Shown here: positions 16,286-22,210 of the stretch, piece after piece
Layout of the letters: every line of letters begins with the position of its first letter
Position numbering within the stretch: position 1 is the stretch's first letter
Source of the DNA: Deltaproteobacteria bacterium
Lineage (GTDB): Bacteria > Desulfobacterota > Desulfobacteria > C00003060
Direction of reading: 5' to 3'
NCBI GenBank assembly: GCA_030667105.1
Contig: DAOUWN010000002.1
Span: forward strand, 1-22,210
DNA: 22,210 nt
Translations under genes and position numbers: made by a program
Notes under the pieces: generated by a model
Databases searched by the model: none
What the model saw: only the letters and a program-made list of their open reading frames with translations
What the model was told of the DNA's origin: nothing

Positions 16286-19200
16286 TCACCGAATCTGTCT
16301 AACTGCTGAAGGATGTGATTCGGCTAAACGATTCAGCGCACTACTCCCTGTCGCCTCAACCCTTTCGATCATTTCCAGCACAAATCCTTCTCGATCCATG
16401 AAGTATATGTTGTAGTAGACCGTCTGCTTTCCAAATTTCTCCAGCACCTGGAGGTGGCAGCGAACGGAAGACGCGAAATGAAAGGGCCTAAAAATGTGCA
16501 CGGCCTTAAAGCTCGAAGGGAGAACGGTAATATCGAGATAGTTTCTTGCCCAGAGAAGCGCAAGCTGGAGACCGCCGTCCAGTACAACCGGATCCATAAG
16601 CCAGTTTCCTGGTGGTTCATTTGCGAGACATTTTCCGGGTAACGACGGCACGAGGGTAGCGAATATGCCCTGCTCGGAAATACCTTCGATACTCCTAATG
16701 CATTGAAATCGGGGACCATGAAAAAGCAATTTCTCGTATGCCTCTTCCACGGATGTCCAAAACGGCTTCATGCTCACACCGATTTTCACTTCGTGCCGCC
16801 GGGGAAGCGGGTATCTCTGGTCCAAAATTACAGTAGCCCTGTAATACATCCTTTCAACATGTTGGCTATCTGTTATCGAAACCTCAAGCGCAATTGTTTT
16901 TGCTTCTGGACTCATATCTCCTTTCGGGTGAACCAAGAGCCGCACATCACGAGATTTTTCGTTCAAAACGAGCCCTTTGAAAACCCGAATATCCTCGAGT
17001 GCGGTGACGTTCCACTCTGGCCACCCCGTTTGTGCGGCCTCAGCCATTAACTCAAAGGCCATGGCGGCCGGCAATACTGGGGTTCCATCCAGACGATGGT
17101 CTTGGAGATATAGATCTTGCGCCGGATCGAGGCACTTCACGATCTCGAGAAGACCGTCGCTTTTCTTCAATGCGGTTATTTTGTCCAAAAGAGGCAAGAA
17201 ATTTCCCGACTTATCAGGCTGAGCAGAACACCCTGTTGAGGAAGCTTCTCGCCTCCAAGGGCCGTCTCCGATGATGACCTCGACTTCCCCTTTTCGACCC
17301 TTGACTATTTCTGCAAGGAAGGTGGCAACACCGGCTGAAGGGGAGATAAGTCCTACACCTCGTTTGGCAAACTGCTGCTGAACTTCAGCAGACGCCAACC
17401 CGATTTCCCACGGCCCCCAATTCACAGACAACACGCGTCCCGGCCACCTCTGATCCAGGTAAATGGCCAATTTGTTCAATACCTCGTTGGCTGCCGTATA
17501 GTCACATTGTCCCCGGCTTCCGAAGCAGCCAGCCACAGATGAAAATAGGACAAAAAATCTAAGCGCTTCAGGGCGGAGCCTGCGGCTCAGGGTAAATGTG
17601 CTCTCCGTTTTTGTTCCGAAAACCCGATCAAAAGACGCCCATGTTTTATCCTTAAAAAGCTTGTCTTCGATGATCCCGGCTCCGTGAACGACTCCGTCCA
17701 GGCGACCGTATGATCGGTAGATGTGATCAATAAGGTCGCCAAAGGCTTGCTCGTCGCGCACATCGACTTCAAAATATTCGAGCTTAGCCCCAGCTTTTCG
17801 GATTGCTTCGATATTGGAGCGGATTTCTCGCTCTTTGCAAAGCCGTTTGTAAGCCGCTTCAACGTCCGGCAGGGTAAAGGATATCCCGTCTTGTTTCATC
17901 TTTGCGATCAAAGCGGCTTTCAATTCTTTCGGTTGAGTCAGGCGCACTGTTTCCTGGGATTCTTTCTCAGGAGGCAGGGGGGCACGGCCCATCAGGATTA
18001 GGGTGGGCTGATACCGTCTGGCCAGTTCGCAGACCACCTCGGCTCCGATACCCCGCGCGCCTCCGGTGACGAGAATAACCCACGATGAATCGACCTTTAA
18101 GCTTGTCTCCATCCTATTCATCAATGACGTATCAACCAACCCCAGACGGAGTCGGCGGGAACCCTCGTAGCCTACCTCTACGATGCCATCATCTGTCTCA
18201 ATCTCTGATACAAGGTGATCCCCAAGGCATGAAGCTGCTTCCTTGAGATTGAGGTCGACCGCCTTCACCCGCACTTCTGGCCATTCAAGATCAAGAGTCT
18301 TTAGAAACCCGTGAATGGCACCTTGTCCTGGAAAAAACTGCTGCGCACTGGTGCTTGGTCCAGTGGAAAAGCTTCCCCCCATGCCAGTGGCAGACAACAC
18401 GCAGGCCCCACCCTCTGTTGCTGCCTCTTTAAGGTCTCCTTCTATGTGCTTGAGAAAATGAAACAAGGTCTTTACCTCTAAATGGAAGCGGTTCTTCCAG
18501 TCAGCCATGTCAATTTCTTCGAATGATACCCATTCCTTCAACGGCAGGAGATGAATCAGGCCGCCAAAGGAACCCTCTCGTTCTCGAATGGACTCCAGGA
18601 GCCCGCCAATTGCTTCGGCAGAAAAGGACTCCAAGTTATAACAGTGTTCTTCTCTTTTTGCAGTTGCGCCGCTGCATCGGACTAAGACCACGTTGTTGCC
18701 CTGCTTCTTCAGCTTTTCCGTGAGTGATTGGGCAATGCCCCTTTCGTCATCGGTCACAATGAGCACCCGATCCCGAGAGAGATTAACGTTTCGATTTGCC
18801 AGAGGCATGGTCACCGGGGTCAAGATAAAGCGAGGAAGAACCTCTTCGGTAGGTTCAGGTTCGGTCTTGGAGGTTGGTTCCACAAGGGGCTTTGTAGCTT
18901 CTTCAGGCCCCCTGTTCTTGTCGGTAGAACCTTTGTGTTTCTCAATCGCATCAATAACTTCCCGGAACGTCTTTATGCCGCTCAAGTCCTCGATCTCCCC
19001 AGGCAGGGCTCCTTTGTCGGACGGGAAAAGAAGTTGCTGAAAACTGCCCAGAATCTCCACTCGTTTGATGGAGTCAATACCCAAATCTGCCTCTAAATCC
19101 AGATCCAGGTCCAGCATGTCCTTCGGATATCCTGTACGCTCGCTCACGATTTCTAACAGATGTGATACCAGTTCTTCTTCAGAAAAATCCGCCTTTTCGT

Positions 19201-22200
19201 CGGAGGTGGCTATGCCGGATATGATTTCGGGTTTCTCTTCAGTCTTCAAGGACTTGGTTGGTGACTTTTCCTGGGATTGTTCCTGAGCAGTGGGTGGATG
19301 GAGTTCTTCAGTCTGAGGAACTTGAAGATCCTGCTGTAACGGAGTTGCCAAAGGAGTCTCTGTCCGAACAATATCGTCTTGCTCCTTGGCAGGTAGCTTG
19401 GCCACACCCGGCGTACCCTGAAGGTAAGTCAACATAACACTTTTCTGGGTTTCCAAGAAGCGATTCATCATCCGTTGAAACCGGGTCATAGCCTGAGCAA
19501 CGTCATCTCCTGAAAGAGATTCAGGCTCAGATATAAACGAAGAAGGTTGATTTTCTGTCCGTGATTCGGGAGGAGTTGGTGCTGGGGCTTGTTCCTTTTC
19601 TGATTCAGCCGAAACAGTAGTGGCCCCCTCTCTATCAATGGTCAGGCGCATTGGCATGATCCCCTGATCTGAATCCGATGCAGAGACCTTCTTGAGAGGC
19701 TTTGCCCTGGTGCCGTTAACAAGCCAGGTGGTGGGAGACAGAGTGGCTTGATCGGTTCCCTTCTTCAGCGCGTTAAGGTCGATTTGCCTTGATGACCTTC
19801 TCTCATAAAGCCTGTCCATCTTAACAGGGACGCCATGTGCAGCTAACTGTCCGAGGCAGTGATGCAGTTGAACCAGCCCGGACCGGTCACTCTGATTGGA
19901 AGTAATGGCAAGATGCGGACGATCACTGAGAATCCGGTCAATTAACCCACTCAGCACTCTGCCCGGACCCACTTCCACAAAGATCCGGGCACCGTCCTCA
20001 TACATGGCCTCAATTTCCCGAATGAATTCCACCCGGCTAACAAGATGCTGGACCAACTGCTCGGCAATGGCCTTGGGTTCAGCAGGATAAGGACGCGCAG
20101 TGGTATTCGAGTATACATCTAAATATGGAACGTCAAGCTTGATATCAGAGAGGGCTTTTCTTAACCGTTCACAAGCCCCGGATGCGATAGGAGAATGAAA
20201 TGCGCAGGCAACCGGAATCAGACGCGCGCGTACTCCTGAATTTTTGAATCTCTTAACCGCCTCTTTTACTGCTGATTGCGTGCCCGAAATAATGGTCTGC
20301 TCCGGAGCGTTCAAATTGGCTATCCATACCTCGTTCATATCCTTAAGGGCTTCAGAAACAGCCTGAGCCCCCGCGTTAACAGCGGCCATTGTGCCCGGCT
20401 CTAGACCTGCTGCCTCAACAACAAATCGTCCTCTGGCCTCCGACAAAGCAACAAAGTCATCTTTAGCAAGAACGCCCGCAGCATACAGGGCTACATATTC
20501 CCCATAGCTGTGGCCTGCAACCATGTCCGGTTTGATTCCAAGAGACTTGAGCAGATGAAACATGGCCAGATCTGCTGTTCCCATGGCAGGCTGGGCAATT
20601 TGGGTCTGGGCAAGAGCCTGCTCGCAGGAGTTTCTCTCTTCTTTGCTAAAGACAGGCGGGGGAAAAATAAAGCTGCTAAGTGACCTGGGGAGTCTATCTT
20701 CCAAAACGCAATTGCTTTGCTCGAACAGGGCTCGTATCTCAGGAAATTGAATGACCATGTCTGAGAGCATGTTTACATATTGTGAACCCTGACCTGGGAA
20801 TAAGAACGCTACTTTCCCTTCAAGGGCTAACGGCTGCTCCGAAAAGTAAATCCCCCGAGGATCGTGAACGGTCGAATCGGAATTAGACAGAGCTTCTCTG
20901 GCCCATTTCAGCTTTTGGCTCAGGTCCTCTGGTGAAAAGGTCACCACAGCAAGGCTCAATCCGGCATCATTGGTTTTCGAGACATTTTGTTCGCAAATTT
21001 TAGAAAGTGTAAAAGCAAGGTCTCTCAGTGAAACTTTGACTCCTGAAGAAAGTCCCTTTTCAAGCGGCCGGATGGCTTCAAGTAAAGCCTGGCGGGAGCC
21101 CCCCTTCCAGATTAGCAATTCAGAAGGCCATTTTTGGAAGGATGCCTGATCCAAATGACCAAGAAAATCCTGGGTGTATTCTTCCGCAACCACATGAAAA
21201 TTCGTTCCACCAAAACCAAGAGCGTTCACTCCTGCCCTGCGAGGATATTCACGACTGTGTTGCATCCAGGGACGCGTCTCTGTATTTGCATAAAACGGAC
21301 TATCAGGTAAACGAAGCGCCAGGTTTGGGGTTTCGACACCAAGCGTGGGAGGCAATACTTTGTGGTGCAGAGCAAGAGCTGTCTTGATAAGACCAGCCAG
21401 CCCAGCCGCCGATTTTGTATGACCAATCATTGATTTGACGGAGCCGATAGCGCAGCTTTGCCTGTTGGACCGGGCATCTTTAAATATTTTGCTGAGCGCC
21501 TCAATTTCCACACGATCACCAACTGCAGTGCCTGTGCCGTGGGCTTCTATCAAGCCCACTGTATCGGGTGAAAATCCTGCTTTTGCATAAGCTCGCCGGA
21601 AAGCTCTCTCCTGTCCCTCAGGACTCGGCGCTGTCAAACGCTTGTCTTTTCCATCACTTGAGGCCCCAATGCCTTTAATGACAGCATAAATCCGGTCTCC
21701 ATCCTTCTGGGCATCTGCCAGACGTTTGAGAATCACTGCAGCAACTCCCTCGCCCAGCACAATCCCATCAGCGCTTTCATCTAGGGTATGGCAACACCCA
21801 CTGGGTGATAATGCCCGCGTTTTAGCAAAACATTGATAGGTAAAGGGATTTTGCATGCAATCCGCCGCGCCAACAATAACCATATTGCTTGACTGGTTTT
21901 CAAGTTCCCTTACGCCCAGATATACAGCGGCCAGCGACGAGGCACACGCCGCATCCACCGTGTAGTTAACTCCTCCCAGGTCAAAATGATTCGCCACTCT
22001 TCCAGCAGTGACGTTCATCAAGATCCCGGGAAAAGAATCCTCTGTCCACTCCGGCAATACTCCATCAAAATGAGATAGAATATCTTGCGAAGAGTTTCCA
22101 AAGAACATTGGTAATGTGGATCTAAAACTGTACATTTGGCCAAGTTCACCCGATCCGCTAATGCCAAGGATAACCGAGGTGCGCTCACGCGAAAAAGGCC

Positions 22201-22210
22201 GTGTGGCATA
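16286..22210 (-). CDS. Iterative type I PKS: KS(partial)-AT-ACP-KR-DH, N-terminus cut by window edge
   Basis: The frame is open from base 22210, so the gene starts beyond the right edge; 1974 residues are visible. Numbered from the edge: KS remainder (1 to about 340; Cys near 88 in DAACASS, EAHGTGTAVGD near 223, IGHTKSAAG near 262); malonyl-type AT (about 440-760; GHSYGEY Ser567, RG in SEARGRF, AFHS near 670); a low-complexity Pro/Glu/Thr-rich linker with the helix RFQRMMNRFLETQKSVM; ACP (Ser1047 in LEADLGIDSIKRVEI); a structural half plus catalytic KR (about 1145-1620; TGGARGIG near 1380, LFSSVAG and Tyr in CDYTAANE); and DH (about 1690-1940; HxxxGxxxxP in DHRLDGTPVLP, DxxxQ in LDGGLQL). All catalytic residues appear intact. 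The architecture resembles a PfaA/HglE-type synthase with one ACP instead of a tandem array. It should supply the chain extension, ketoreduction and dehydration steps. Confidence 0.94.
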   Translation of the reverse strand, partial: YATRPFSRERTSVILGISGSGELGQMYSFRSTLPMFFGNSSQDILSHFDGVLPEWTEDSFPGILMNVTAGRVANHFDLGGVNYTVDAACASSLAAVYLGVRELENQSSNMVIVGAADCMQNPFTYQCFAKTRALSPSGCCHTLDESADGIVLGEGVAAVILKRLADAQKDGDRIYAVIKGIGASSDGKDKRLTAPSPEGQERAFRRAYAKAGFSPDTVGLIEAHGTGTAVGDRVEIEALSKIFKDARSNRQSCAIGSVKSMIGHTKSAAGLAGLIKTALALHHKVLPPTLGVETPNLALRLPDSPFYANTETRPWMQHSREYPRRAGVNALGFGGTNFHVVAEEYTQDFLGHLDQASFQKWPSELLIWKGGSRQALLEAIRPLEKGLSSGVKVSLRDLAFTLSKICEQNVSKTNDAGLSLAVVTFSPEDLSQKLKWAREALSNSDSTVHDPRGIYFSEQPLALEGKVAFLFPGQGSQYVNMLSDMVIQFPEIRALFEQSNCVLEDRLPRSLSSFIFPPPVFSKEERNSCEQALAQTQIAQPAMGTADLAMFHLLKSLGIKPDMVAGHSYGEYVALYAAGVLAKDDFVALSEARGRFVVEAAGLEPGTMAAVNAGAQAVSEALKDMNEVWIANLNAPEQTIISGTQSAVKEAVKRFKNSGVRARLIPVACAFHSPIASGACERLRKALSDIKLDVPYLDVYSNTTARPYPAEPKAIAEQLVQHLVSRVEFIREIEAMYEDGARIFVEVGPGRVLSGLIDRILSDRPHLAITSNQSDRSGLVQLHHCLGQLAAHGVPVKMDRLYERRSSRQIDLNALKKGTDQATLSPTTWLVNGTRAKPLKKVSASDSDQGIMPMRLTIDREGATTVSAESEKEQAPAPTPPESRTENQPSSFISEPESLSGDDVAQAMTRFQRMMNRFLETQKSVMLTYLQGTPGVAKLPAKEQDDIVRTETPLATPLQQDLQVPQTEELHPPTAQEQSQEKSPTKSLKTEEKPEIISGIATSDEKADFSEEELVSHLLEIVSERTGYPKDMLDLDLDLEADLGIDSIKRVEILGSFQQLLFPSDKGALPGEIEDLSGIKTFREVIDAIEKHKGSTDKNRGPEEATKPLVEPTSKTEPEPTEEVLPRFILTPVTMPLANRNVNLSRDRVLIVTDDERGIAQSLTEKLKKQGNNVVLVRCSGATAKREEHCYNLESFSAEAIGGLLESIREREGSFGGLIHLLPLKEWVSFEEIDMADWKNRFHLEVKTLFHFLKHIEGDLKEAATEGGACVLSATGMGGSFSTGPSTSAQQFFPGQGAIHGFLKTLDLEWPEVRVKAVDLNLKEAASCLGDHLVSEIETDDGIVEVGYEGSRRLRLGLVDTSLMNRMETSLKVDSSWVILVTGGARGIGAEVVCELARRYQPTLILMGRAPLPPEKESQETVRLTQPKELKAALIAKMKQDGISFTLPDVEAAYKRLCKEREIRSNIEAIRKAGAKLEYFEVDVRDEQAFGDLIDHIYRSYGRLDGVVHGAGIIEDKLFKDKTWASFDRVFGTKTESTFTLSRRLRPEALRFFVLFSSVAGCFGSRGQCDYTAANEVLNKLAIYLDQRWPGRVLSVNWGPWEIGLASAEVQQQFAKRGVGLISPSAGVATFLAEIVKGRKGEVEVIIGDGPWRREASSTGCSAQPDKSGNFLPLLDKITALKKSDGLLEIVKCLDPAQDLYLQDHRLDGTPVLPAAMAFELMAEAAQTGWPEWNVTALEDIRVFKGLVLNEKSRDVRLLVHPKGDMSPEAKTIALEVSITDSQHVERMYYRATVILDQRYPLPRRHEVKIGVSMKPFWTSVEEAYEKLLFHGPRFQCIRSIEGISEQGIFATLVPSLPGKCLANEPPGNWLMDPVVLDGGLQLALLWARNYLDITVLPSSFKAVHIFRPFHFASSVRCHLQVLEKFGKQTVYYNIYFMDREGFVLEMIERVEATGSSALNRLAESHPSAVRQIR

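Overview
The window is one continuous minus-strand gene block of about 22 kb. It reads as most of a biosynthetic operon for an iterative, lipid-type polyketide. In transcription order (right to left) it holds: a large PKS cut by the right edge (KS-AT-ACP-KR-DH); a second PKS (KS-AT-ACP-DH-phosphopantetheinyl transferase); a free-standing acyl carrier protein; a phosphodiesterase/pyrophosphatase of the alkaline phosphatase superfamily; an alpha/beta hydrolase fused to a PilZ domain; a beta-propeller protein fused to a methyltransferase that is broken by a -1 frame change; a second methyltransferase; two tandem paralogous short-chain dehydrogenases; a PHB-depolymerase/feruloyl-esterase-like lipoprotein; a third methyltransferase; and the start of a TPR protein cut by the left edge. 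Gaps between genes are short (about 12 to 110 bases) and one stop/start overlaps as TGATG, so co-transcription is likely. The operon start, any promoter and any final terminator lie outside the window.

The ACP signature (LEADLGIDSIKRVEI) and the KS signature (DAACAS) place both megasynthases with the PUFA-synthase / heterocyst-glycolipid (HglE-like) / enediyne-type iterative PKSs, not with modular PKSs. Together they carry two KS, two AT, two integral ACPs, one KR, two DH and an in-cis PPTase. There is no enoylreductase and no thioesterase in view. The second AT lacks the arginine that normally holds the malonyl carboxylate, and the second KS has an altered HGTGT loop, so the two enzymes probably do different jobs (for example priming versus extension). 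The downstream genes look like tailoring and release functions: O- or C-methylation, ketone/alcohol redox with probably different cofactors, hydrolysis, and perhaps phosphodiester chemistry. The PilZ domain suggests cyclic-di-GMP control of one hydrolase.

Organism: base composition looks roughly balanced to slightly GC-rich by eye. Shine-Dalgarno sites are present, a lipobox signal peptide is present and PilZ is typical of Gram-negatives. The overall style suits an uncultured Desulfobacterota/Myxococcota-like proteobacterium, but this taxonomic guess is weak. No tRNA, rRNA, CRISPR array, insertion sequence or integration site was seen.
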